Made by a program: the position numbers and the translations under genes. Shown here one piece after another: positions 1 to 8,300 of a DNA stretch of 17,472 nt. This DNA is from Bacillota bacterium (lineage in GTDB: Bacteria; Bacillota_A; Clostridia; Lutisporales; Lutisporaceae). Location: contig JAKJBT010000035.1 of the NCBI GenBank assembly GCA_022706865.1, positions 1 to 17,472 of the forward strand. The letters run 5' to 3'. The notes beneath the pieces were generated by a model. That model was not told where the DNA came from and ran no database searches. It was given only the letters and a program-made list of their open reading frames with translations. Within the stretch, counting starts at the first letter, position 1. Each line of letters starts with the position of its first letter.

Positions 1-1263
1 CTCTGCATACAAGGCCTCCTCATTGACCTTCATAATGCTGGAATACTTTCTGATATAAGCATCTACTTCAACATTGCTTACAACGTCCTTCAAAATCTCG
101 GAAAACCCTTTTGTAAATTTTATTCTGTCCTGTATGTTATTTATGTCCAAACCCTTCTTTAAATTTTCAACCTGATATTCGATAAGGGAAACACTCTTCT
201 TTATTCTATCCCTAAAAGCATCAATGCCTTCTTTCCTTATGTACTCGTCAGGATCCTTTCCCGAAGGCAGGCTCAGTACCTTTACCACACAGCCTTCCTT
301 CTCAAGGATTGATAATCCCTTCAATGTCGCAGCCTGTCCTGCCAGGTCCGAATCATATGCTATTATGATTTCATTGGAAAAACGCTTCAAAAGCCTTGCT
401 TGATTCTCAGTAAATGCTGTACCTAAAGAAGCGACGGCATTCTCCACGCCAAATTGATGCAAAGCAATTGCATCCATGTAGCCTTCGACTACGACTATAT
501 TTTCAAGGTTTTGCACCTTTTTAACAATATTCAGGCCGTAAATATTGTAACCCTTGTTAAAAACAAGTGTATCAGGCGAATTGAGATACTTGGGCTTTGA
601 ATCATCGGTCACCCTTCCTCCAAAAGCAATAACATTTCCCTTGAGATCTATTATGGGAAACATTATCCTGTTTCTGAACTTGTCGTAAAAGTTCTTACCA
701 TCCTTATTCCTGACAACAAGCCCTGCCTTATAAAGAAGCTCAGTATCAATACCCTTCCTTTTCATATAGTTCATCAGCCCATGCCACTCATCCGGTGCAT
801 ATCCCAGGCCGAATCTTTTGATGATTGCGTCATTCAGGCCTCTTCTTCGGAGGTAATCCAAAGCCTTGGTACCGGCACTCAGATTGCTGTAGAAAAACCT
901 TGCAGCTTCAGTATTTACCTTGTATAATGCCCTTTTTTGCTTAGCTCTTTCCAACTGCCTGGGATCCTTGTCCTCCTTCAGCTGAACCCCGGCTTTCTCA
1001 GCAAGCATCTTCACTGCTTCCACAAATTCAATTCTTTCGATTTTCTGGATAAATGTTATTACATTGCCTCCGACACCGCAGCCAAAACAATTAAATATCT
1101 GCTTCGACGGAGACACGCTGAAGGACGGTGTCTTCTCCGAATGGAAAGGACACAAGGCCATATAATTGCTGCCGCTCCTCTTTAACGTCATATATTCTGA
1201 AATAACATCCACTATATCGTTTTTCTCAATTATCTCAGAAATCTTATCTTCTGAGAAAAGCAT
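1..1263 (-). CDS. dnaG: DNA primase DnaG (C-terminal part cut by window edge)
   Basis: Primase that lays RNA primers for replication together with the replicative helicase. The frame is open from ATG at 1263 to base 1, giving 421 codons with no stop, so the C-terminal helicase-binding region is off the window. Translating by eye shows the N-terminal zinc-binding domain with ligands Cys38, His41, Cys59 and Cys62 (CPFH...CFGC). The TOPRIM catalytic core follows, with the Glu motif EGYMD at 260-264 and the metal-binding DSD at 304-306. The start is preceded by AGGTGG about 7 nt upstream. It lies 79 bp downstream of the YaiI/YqxD gene on the same strand, the usual Firmicutes order; a sigma-70 gene is expected next. 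Identification is near certain. Confidence 0.97.
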   Translation of the reverse strand, partial: MLFSEDKISEIIEKNDIVDVISEYMTLKRSGSNYMALCPFHSEKTPSFSVSPSKQIFNCFGCGVGGNVITFIQKIERIEFVEAVKMLAEKAGVQLKEDKDPRQLERAKQKRALYKVNTEAARFFYSNLSAGTKALDYLRRRGLNDAIIKRFGLGYAPDEWHGLMNYMKRKGIDTELLYKAGLVVRNKDGKNFYDKFRNRIMFPIIDLKGNVIAFGGRVTDDSKPKYLNSPDTLVFNKGYNIYGLNIVKKVQNLENIVVVEGYMDAIALHQFGVENAVASLGTAFTENQARLLKRFSNEIIIAYDSDLAGQAATLKGLSILEKEGCVVKVLSLPSGKDPDEYIRKEGIDAFRDRIKKSVSLIEYQVENLKKGLDINNIQDRIKFTKGFSEILKDVVSNVEVDAYIRKYSSIMKVNEEALYAE

Positions 1264-1342
1264 CTTTTTTTCCACCTTTTACTTTAATCAAACGGTAAAA
1301 TATGATATTATGAATTATTTATATATTAGTTCTCCATTTATC

Positions 1343-1795
1343 TTAAATATCCTTCATAATTTGTGAAATTAGAAAGCTGAGTGATTTTTCAAAGTTCCTG
1401 TTGTCACTGTCCGTACGCCTTGCGGGGCCTTTGGTCCTTCCGCCGCTTCTCCTGATTACTCCGGATATATGTCTCTCGAGAAGCAGCCGGTCAATATTGG
1501 ATTCATCAAATATCATCCCGCTGAAAGATATAGCTTTCGCTTCCTTCCCAAGCACCATGGATGCAAGTCCAAAGTCTCCTGTCACTACAATATCTCCCTT
1601 TTCCGCTTTATTAATTATTGCCATATCTACTGCCTGTGATTCATTATCAACCATTATTTTTTCCGTGGCAGCATTTGAATTGCTGCTGTAATGACATGTG
1701 CTGTGAAAAAAAACAACACCGACCCCATATCGTGCTGCTGTTTTCTCAATCAAATGCGTAACAGGGCAGGCGTCCCCGTCTACCAGTATTCTCAT
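1343..1795 (-). CDS. yqxD: YaiI/YqxD family protein (DUF188, UPF0178)
   Basis: Conserved hypothetical protein of about 150 residues. The family has a PIN-like fold, and I know of no firmly established reaction for it. The N terminus carries the family signature DGDACPV at residues 6-12. Further on are IVVTGDFGLA with an acidic residue typical of PIN-like folds, and a basic IRRSGGRTKGPARR segment near the C terminus. The frame is open upstream to 1846, but ATG at 1795 is chosen: AGAGGT lies 6 nt before it and the product then has the usual family length. It sits between the dgt-like gene and dnaG, as in Bacillus (yqxD-dnaG-sigA), which supports the call. Function remains unassigned. Confidence 0.93.
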   Translation of the reverse strand: MRILVDGDACPVTHLIEKTAARYGVGVVFFHSTCHYSSNSNAATEKIMVDNESQAVDMAIINKAEKGDIVVTGDFGLASMVLGKEAKAISFSGMIFDESNIDRLLLERHISGVIRRSGGRTKGPARRTDSDNRNFEKSLSFLISQIMKDI

Positions 1796-1899
1796 ACATA
1801 TACCTCTAATAATAATAAATGTAACAAGATAACTTTTATTCGACAAATAATCCTAATATCCTTCAAAACAAAATAAAATTTATGGATATTATTTCCCTG

Positions 1900-2907
1900 C
1901 TATACCCGCCAGGGAGATGGAATAAAAAGTTCGGTAAATTTATTTATGGCAAAACGGTCGGACATTCCTGCGATATAATCACATGCAAGTCTTTCTATAT
2001 CTATATTATCTTCATCCCTGTTTTCTCTGAAATTTTCAATTGGCATTTCCTCGGGGTTTTGCACATAGTATTCATATAAGCTGTTTATTATATTCCTGGT
2101 TTTCTTCTCTTCCACCTTGGCGTCAGAACCGATATATACATTCTCAAACATGAATTCCCTAAGCTCATCCGTAGCCTGTCCTACCGTACTGCTCATCATA
2201 ATCTCATTTTTATTCATACTTTCGGTTATTATGTCGGTTATCATTGTATTAATCCTTTTCTTGTGGGTATCTCCAAGTATTGCAATACACTCCCCGGGAA
2301 GGGAGTACATCTCCAATATACCCCCTCTGAGGGCATCATCAATGTCATGGTTTATATATGCAATCCGGTCGGAAAAGCTGACGATCTTTCCCTCCAGTGT
2401 TTCAGGCCTGATATCTCCTGTATGCCTCAAAATACCGTCTCTGACCTCATAAGTCAGGTTAAGGCCTTTTCCTCCCTCAAGTATATCCACAACCCTGAGG
2501 CTTTGTTCATTATGCTTGAATCCTCCGGGATGTATTTCATTCAGTATCTTCTCCCCGGCATGTCCAAAGGGTGTATGCCCCAGGTCATGGCCGAGTGCTA
2601 TTGCCTCGGTAAGGTCTTCATTCAGTCTGAGGCCTCTTGCTATGGTCCGTGCTATCTGGGATACCTCCAGGGTATGGGTCAGCCTTGTCCTGTAATGATC
2701 CCCTTCGGGAGATATGAATACCTGTGTCTTGTGCTTAAGCCTCCTGAATGCCTTCGAATGCAATATCCTGTCCCTATCCCTCTGATAATCGGTTCTTATA
2801 TCACATTTTTCCTCCCAATTCTGCCTCCCTTTGGAATTTACACTTAAAGCGGCATACTTGGAGAGGTTGTTTTTCTCCATGTTTTCGGTTATTTCTCTTA
2901 TATTCAT
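1900..2907 (-). CDS. dgt: dGTPase-like HD-domain triphosphohydrolase
   Basis: Deoxyguanosinetriphosphate triphosphohydrolase-like protein, 335 residues. Family members cleave dNTPs to deoxynucleoside plus triphosphate and so influence dNTP pools. The HD-domain metal ligands are visible: His78 (RTRLTHTLEV), His107-Asp108 (GHDLGHTPFGH), and a later Asp in FSDRIAYINHD. The N-terminal SKAFRRLKHKTQVF is typical of the family. ATG at 2907 is used because GAGGGAG lies 7-8 nt upstream; an open stretch back to 2970 lacks its own ribosome site. It heads the dgt-yaiI-dnaG group, with 104 bp before yaiI. Substrate specificity (dGTP or a broader dNTP range) cannot be read from sequence. Confidence 0.94.
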   Translation of the reverse strand: MNIREITENMEKNNLSKYAALSVNSKGRQNWEEKCDIRTDYQRDRDRILHSKAFRRLKHKTQVFISPEGDHYRTRLTHTLEVSQIARTIARGLRLNEDLTEAIALGHDLGHTPFGHAGEKILNEIHPGGFKHNEQSLRVVDILEGGKGLNLTYEVRDGILRHTGDIRPETLEGKIVSFSDRIAYINHDIDDALRGGILEMYSLPGECIAILGDTHKKRINTMITDIITESMNKNEIMMSSTVGQATDELREFMFENVYIGSDAKVEEKKTRNIINSLYEYYVQNPEEMPIENFRENRDEDNIDIERLACDYIAGMSDRFAINKFTELFIPSPWRV

Positions 2908-3003
2908 AAACACAACTCCCTCTTCAAACCTTGGGAAAATTGCATAACACATTAATAAGATATACAACAAAAACTTGAAATCTCCTTTTCCACGGAAAAA
3001 AAA

Positions 3004-3038
3004 TTATAAAAAAACGGCCGTGCAAATTCACACAGCCG
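3004..3038 (-). terminator. Rho-independent terminator of the ArsR-type regulator gene
   Basis: In the minus direction an 8-bp stem (CGGCTGTG / CACGGCCG, one U-G wobble) with an 8-nt loop lies 6 bases after the regulator's stop codon and is followed by seven T. A second T-rich stretch comes just after. It separates the regulator from the downstream dgt group. Confidence 0.93.
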
Positions 3039-3044
3039 ATTATT

Positions 3045-4073
3045 TTACTCCGCTCCAAAGAAATACTTGTTTATATCATCCACCACTTTTTTAAGTTTAT
3101 CCTTGTCCGCATAGAAATATTTGATATTTCTTATTTTTTCTTCCTTTATTAAGCCGGCCTGCTTTAAAATGTCCAAATGATGGGATACAGTCGGAGTCGA
3201 CAGGCCTACCAGATCGGAAAGAGCCTTCCCGTAGCTTTTATTGTTCATAAGTATCCGTAATATCTCCATCCTCGACTTATCATCAATAATCTTCAATACG
3301 GAAGACAGCTCTTCCAATAAAGCCTCACGCTTGTCCCTGGTAACTCTGCAGTCAAATACCACATATATCCTGTCACCGGAATATATTCTCAGGCATTTCT
3401 GGGGGGAAATGAAGTATGAAGGAATTATATGGTATTCTCTAAACCCGGTGAATAATTTTCTCGATCTCCCGGAGATTTTTTCAAGCACGGATTCCACGCT
3501 GTCTTTCCCTATGAAGCTTTCTACATACTGTATCCCGGCTTCCATTTTTTCCTTGCACCGTTCCAGCTTTGCCATAAAATCATGAGCATAAACTCTCTTA
3601 TATGTATTTATAGTATCTCTTTTTATCTTCTCAGGAGATTCAAAGAATTCCATAAGCTCGTTTTCTTCTACTGCCCATTTTATTTTTTCCTGTATCCTGT
3701 ACCGCTCCTTCTTATCTGCAAATGCCTTCTGTATCTTGGTCTTCTCAACTTCCTCATTTAAAAATAAATAAAAAAAGTCCAGCAAATCGAGCCGTTCAAT
3801 ATACCCTATGAATTCCGGTATTGATGAAAGTATGCCGCTTTCCAGTATCAGATTCAGCATATTCATCCATCCTGCCGAAAACAGCTTAATGGTGTTCAAA
3901 GCCTTCATCTCTTCCGGCTTGAATCCTGACAGAACCTCCTCCGCCCACCTTAATTCATACTGATGATGAGCAGCGTCCGTAAGCAGGTGAACCGCACATA
4001 TAAGTTCGACAACCGGAGAATTTACTATCCTTACTAAAGGCTCGTCAGACTCTCCGTATATTTCCATTGCCAT
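3045..4073 (-). CDS. ArsR-family winged-helix transcriptional regulator with long N-terminal domain
   Basis: Putative DNA-binding repressor or sensor, 342 residues. The C-terminal 85 residues form an ArsR-type winged helix-turn-helix, with the recognition region LSTPTVSHHLDILKQAGLI at about 291-309 followed by a wing rich in Lys/Arg/Tyr. The N-terminal 240 residues are mostly helical and match no domain I can name with confidence; they resemble the DUF5937-type front halves of some long ArsR proteins. The metal-binding ELCVCD motif of classical ArsR is absent, so metal sensing is not indicated. A GTG at 4082 is also possible, but AAAGGAGT abuts it; ATG at 4073 has about 10 nt spacing and is preferred. 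It is a single gene closed by a strong terminator. The target genes are unknown. Confidence 0.85.
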   Translation of the reverse strand: MAMEIYGESDEPLVRIVNSPVVELICAVHLLTDAAHHQYELRWAEEVLSGFKPEEMKALNTIKLFSAGWMNMLNLILESGILSSIPEFIGYIERLDLLDFFYLFLNEEVEKTKIQKAFADKKERYRIQEKIKWAVEENELMEFFESPEKIKRDTINTYKRVYAHDFMAKLERCKEKMEAGIQYVESFIGKDSVESVLEKISGRSRKLFTGFREYHIIPSYFISPQKCLRIYSGDRIYVVFDCRVTRDKREALLEELSSVLKIIDDKSRMEILRILMNNKSYGKALSDLVGLSTPTVSHHLDILKQAGLIKEEKIRNIKYFYADKDKLKKVVDDINKYFFGAE

Positions 4074-4179
4074 TTGCAGCACTCCTTTAAATAAAGCTTA
4101 TTATGTAGTTATTTGATATATATCTAATTAATTATATTATCAATAATCAAACAAACATGCAACCTCAAGTTTAAATCGA
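4074..4179 (-). promoter_or_regulatory. AT-rich upstream region of the ArsR-type gene
   Basis: It contains AAAGGAGT at about 4082-4090, and further upstream a very AT-rich stretch (4110-4155). This stretch holds TTTGATA / TATCAATAATCAAA half-sites in inverted orientation and a GATATATATC palindrome. ArsR-type proteins commonly repress their own promoter at such palindromes, so this is a reasonable autoregulatory site. No single -35/-10 pair stands out. Confidence 0.35.
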
Positions 4180-4896
4180 TTAGGACAGTATTCTCAGTTC
4201 CTCTTCATTCAGCTCCCTGTATTCTCCTGGTTCAAGAGTCTCATCCAGCTTAAGCTCCCCCATGGAAATGCGCTTTAAAAATATCACTTCCTTGCCGACT
4301 GCCTGAAACATCCTTTTGACTTGATGGAACTTGCCCTCATATATAGTGACCTCAACAAGTGAGATACTTCCCCTCACAAGTATTTCAAGCCTTGATGCCA
4401 TGGTTCTGTACCCATCCTCCAGGGTTACCCCATTGCTGAAAGCTTCCGCATCCTCCTCGCTTACCCTCCCTGCAACCTTTGCAATGTATGTCTTCGGAAC
4501 ATGCTTCTTCGGAGACAGCAGCCTATGTGCCAGCTGTCCGTCATTGGTAAGCAAAAGAAGGCCTTCGGTATCTTTGTCAAGCCTTCCCACGGGAAAAGGC
4601 TTAAAGGCCTTGAATTCATCGGACAGCAAGTCAATAACCGTCCTCTCCCTGCTGTCTTCAGTGGCGGATATGACTCCTTGGGGCTTGTTCATCATTATAT
4701 ATATGGAATCCTTGTATAAAAGCCTGCGGCCTCCTACCTTAATTTCCTGAGAATCAGCCATCACCTGCTGCCCCGGGTCCTTCACAACAATCCCGTCTAT
4801 TTCAACAAGTCCGCCCGAAATCAGTTCTTTTACTTCCTTTCGTGTACCATATCCTCTATTTGATAGTATCTTGTCAATTCTCTGCCTTGTGCCCAT
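4180..4896 (-). CDS. 16S/23S rRNA pseudouridine synthase, RsuA/RluB family
   Basis: Isomerises a specific uridine in rRNA to pseudouridine. The 238-residue protein has the standard layout. An N-terminal S4 RNA-binding domain spans about 1-60 (RIDKILSNRGYGTRKEVKELI). The catalytic domain follows, with MNKPQGVISA and the active-site Asp107 in GRLDKDTEGLLLLTNDG. The C-terminal KFHQVKRMFQAVGKEV is also typical. The length suits RsuA rather than the longer RluB. ATG at 4896 is preceded by AAGGAGGG. It appears to be a single gene, with the ArsR-type gene about 100 bp downstream on the same strand. Whether the target is 16S U516 or a 23S site cannot be decided here. Confidence 0.94.
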   Translation of the reverse strand: MGTRQRIDKILSNRGYGTRKEVKELISGGLVEIDGIVVKDPGQQVMADSQEIKVGGRRLLYKDSIYIMMNKPQGVISATEDSRERTVIDLLSDEFKAFKPFPVGRLDKDTEGLLLLTNDGQLAHRLLSPKKHVPKTYIAKVAGRVSEEDAEAFSNGVTLEDGYRTMASRLEILVRGSISLVEVTIYEGKFHQVKRMFQAVGKEVIFLKRISMGELKLDETLEPGEYRELNEEELRILS

Positions 4897-4990
4897 TATT
4901 GACCCTCCTTAATCCGTCCGCTGATTTACTGCACATGCTCTCAAGCTATAATATAATGGGTTTCTTATAATATTATACAATATAAATAGA
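4897..4990 (-). promoter_or_regulatory. Upstream region of the pseudouridine synthase gene
   Basis: It holds the strong AAGGAGGG site next to 4896 and an AT-rich block containing the palindrome TATAATATTATA (about 4966-4977). That block could supply a -10 box in either direction. No convincing -35 partner was found. Confidence 0.35.
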
Positions 4991-5271
4991 ATGCGAACAT
5001 CTGAAGTTTGCAGTTATCCTACAGAGCACTGACCTTGTATAACAGCGAGCACTTATTGGCTTTGGGCAACAGAATCGAGAGAAGATACGCAGTAAAATCC
5101 GTGGGATTTACGTGAGGTAAATCCAGCACATACCTACAGGACGTAGGGTTTATGTGCGTCAGGATTTTACAAGTATCAAGCTCTGATTCTGTCCAAAGCT
5201 AATGTCGTGCGAGCCGGTATACAAGGCTAGTGCTCTTGAAGTATGACTGCGAACTTATAGCTATGTCGCAT
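4991..5271. repeat. Large imperfect fold-back (inverted-repeat) element with nested hairpins
   Basis: The left arm (4991-5100) and the reverse complement of the right arm (5162-5271) align over about 105 bp. Shared blocks include ATGCGA, GCAGT, GAGCACT, CCTTGTAT, GCTTTGG, ACAGAATC and GTAAAATCC. The centre folds again into two hairpins: GGATTTAC / GTAAATCC at 5104-5111 and 5117-5124, and GCACATA-CCTAC / GTAGG-TATGTGC at 5126-5157. The outermost bases ATGCGA / TCGCAT could be terminal repeats. There is no open frame of note. It could be a MITE-like element, a structured RNA, or DNA that forms a cruciform. No clear target-site duplication was seen. Confidence 0.8.
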
Positions 5272-5295
5272 AATTATACCACAATCTAATGAAGT

Positions 5296-5324
5296 TTGAA
5301 AAAATTATTTAATTGGAATATAAT
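5296..5324 (+). promoter_or_regulatory. Sigma-70-type promoter of the HD-NadD operon
   Basis: TTGAAA (5296-5301), a 17-bp spacer, then a perfect TATAAT (5319-5324). Predicted transcription start is near 5331, about 50 nt before the first gene. Confidence 0.8.
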
Positions 5325-5326
5325 AT

Positions 5327-5341
5327 AATGTAAATTACATT
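5327..5341. promoter_or_regulatory. 15-bp palindrome at the operon start site (candidate operator)
   Basis: AATGTAA-A-TTACATT is a perfect 7-bp-arm inverted repeat starting 2 bp after the -10 box and covering the predicted start of transcription. This is a typical place for a repressor. The regulator is unknown. Confidence 0.5.
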
Positions 5342-5379
5342 GTGCTTCTCCGCAATTTCCAGTGCTTAAGGAGGATTTT

Positions 5380-8300
5380 ATGAACAAAGAATATATAAAC
5401 AGGCTCTACAATGATATATGCAATAGGCTTCTCCTGCTGGATTTGCCTGACGATTCGAAAGATGCCGTAAGAAGATATACAGAAGACACCAGCTTTATTG
5501 ACAATCTTCACAAGATTGTCAGGAACAGGGATTACAGCTGCAATTCAGTTCTGCTGCTGTGCCAAAGCCTTATGAACCAAGTTGCACAGGATAATATCCC
5601 CTCAAACTGGCTTGAATATGTATATCAGTATACCCTGAACAAATCCTTCCCCCATGCTGTTGAAGCGGAGCTTAAAAATGGATTGGACTGCTCATGCAGC
5701 ATATATCTTCAGACTCTCAGGGAAATTTCAGAATTCCAAAAAAATGACACTGACGATACATGGCAGAGCAGATATCCAATACGGTTCCTATCTTCTGAAG
5801 AAGAAAACGAATTGGAAAACCCTATTGAATATAAAAAATTCCTGAAGGCCTTCGATGAACTGTATGTATATGAAATGATGAAGCTGAATCAGGAGGTCCT
5901 GGGCTTTAATACCCTTGACCATATCTGCGGGGTGCATTACCTGGCTTTATATATAGGAAGGGAACTGAAAAAAGCCGGAATCCCAATTGACCTGGGCAGG
6001 GTTTCGGGAGCCGCAGCAGGCCATGATATTGGAAAATACGGATGCAAATCTTCTGAATCCAAGAGGGTGCCGTATCTTCATTATTACTATACCGATTTAT
6101 GGTTCAGAAACCATGACATTACCTATATAGGCCACATAGCCACCAATCATTCCACCTGGGACCTTGAGCTTGAAAACCTTCCCCTTGAGTCCCTGGTACT
6201 CATATACTCAGACTTCAGAGTTAAACATGATGCAGCAGGGAATACAAGAGAAATGCATATCTATCCCCTGAAGGATTCCTTTAAGATTATTCTGGATAAA
6301 CTGGATAATCTGGATGCTGTAAAGGAAAAGAAGTACAGACGGGTATATTCCAAGCTTGCGGACTTTGAGGATTATTTGATAAGCCTTGGTATAGAAGTTG
6401 ATATAAATAACATTGTTAAGGGCATAAGAAGGGAATCGGGAATAAAAAACCGTCATTATTCCCTGATGAGCGGGAACCAGGTAATCAATAATATCAAGTA
6501 CCTGGCAATCAACCATAACATAAATCTTATGTATCAGCTGAGGGATGAAGCTTCCCTTAACCTCATACTGGAATCAGCCAGAAGTGAAGCCAACTGGAAA
6601 AAGCTGCGGGAGTATATCAGGATTTTTGAGGAATACTCCACTTATCTCACACAGAAACAAAAACTCATTACTATCAGATTCCTTTATGAACAACTGGTAC
6701 ATCCCGAGGATGATATCAGAAGGCAGTGCGCAGAGCTGATAGGACTATTGATCGCAAGATTTGACGAAAAATACCGCAAGGATGTGCCAGAAAACGCCAT
6801 ACTTGACACCCCCGCAATGACAAGCTTCGAACTGCTGGACAGATACATGCAGCTTCTGGTCAGCCCTGACCATAAAATAGTACCTCTCCACAAAAGCTAT
6901 CTGGGATACAGCATCAGTATCATAATTTCTTCATTGTTTTCACACTGCGGCAAAAGCCAGACAGAAGGCTTCAGAACTGTTGCTGCCAAGTACTATAAGG
7001 AAGGCGCCCGCAGAACCAATGAGACAAAGCTGTATCTGCTTGAAGCCATAAGATATATACCTGTCTCCGGTGACTATGAAACAGACAGGATAATCTGCAG
7101 CTATGTCAAGAGGCGGCTTAACGATAAAAGCAATGCCATAAGGCTTTCCGCAATGAATGTGGCATATGATATCCTTGCCCGTTCCCGGAAAAACACCTGC
7201 ATATCCGGAGAGGATACCGCAATCGGCAGCCTGGCGCTCTCTATCAAGGAAATGATATCACGCACCCACAGAAGATCCGGTGTTGTTTCCGAAAACTATC
7301 TGAAATATAAAATCGCATGCTTGTTGGGAATGGAACCGGCAGTACTGAATAGATTCCATGAGTACTGCCATAAGGATCTTCACAAGCTTTCAGAAATCTC
7401 ATTAAGCAACCTTAAGACCGCAACAGAATGGGTAATAAAAAGAATTCAACTGGACCTGCTTCTGGACAACTCATTAAGGAATCCAAAATCCAGCGGGTTT
7501 TATTCAGCCATGCATTTTTGCAATCTTATGAAGGTCAGTGCCTCTGAAAGTGTCCGCAATCGTGCCGGAGAGGCTCTGACACATATAGTATCCCACTTGT
7601 CCCCGGAGCAGAGGAATGACATTGCCGTGGAAATGCTCCGTGCCCTTGAAATTGAAGGATACCAGTTTGCAGAATACATTCCGAACTACCTGGGAAAAAT
7701 CATACTATCCCTTGAGCCCGTGGAACTTGATGAGGTTCTTGACGATTTCAAGGAGAAGATAAAAAACTCCACCCCCCACTTGGACTCCCTGATATTAAAA
7801 ACCATAGGCATTACAATAGCAAATTACCCATCGTATAAAAAAACATTTAAAGAGAAAAGGGAAGTCTATGAAAACAGGCTCCTAAGGATGCTTAGTATCA
7901 TCATCAACGGGCTTGCCCATTACGACGCAGATGTAAAACAGTCTTCCTTCAGCGTTTTAGGCAAGGAGATCTTCGGCTCAGGTACTCTGACGCTGGAAGA
8001 AAAAAATGAGATTTTTATCCGTATTGCCAAGAAGCTGCTCACACTGCTTGAGGACGATATCCGGGAAGGGCTGCTGTTTCTTACAAATTCGGCAGGCTTA
8101 ATCAATATTTACAGGTTTATTTCCGATTATACTTTCTTTCACAAGAATATCGAAGTGGCTGTCCCCGAGAAGGTTGCATTTTTCCCGGGAGCTTTTGATC
8201 CCTTCTCTCTGGGGCATAAGGAGATTGCGAGAGCAATACGGGATATGGGCTTTGAAGTTTACCTGGCCGTGGATGAATTTTCCTGGTCAAAGAAAACCCT

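Noticed and set aside
2263..2847. 194-codon plus-strand frame inside dgt
   Set aside because: It is a shadow of the dgt-like gene in the opposite strand; the dgt frame has all HD motifs.
2908..3003. Promoter for dgt (TTTCAA-N17-TATTAA on the minus strand)
   Set aside because: A promoter is expected after the terminator, but these boxes match consensus too poorly to list.
5091..5170. CRISPR array in the repeated GTAAATCC words
   Set aside because: The words are inverted copies within nested hairpins, not direct repeats with regular spacers.
4991..5271. Insertion sequence with a transposase
   Set aside because: No open frame of useful length and no transposase motif lie within the arms; at most it is a non-autonomous element.
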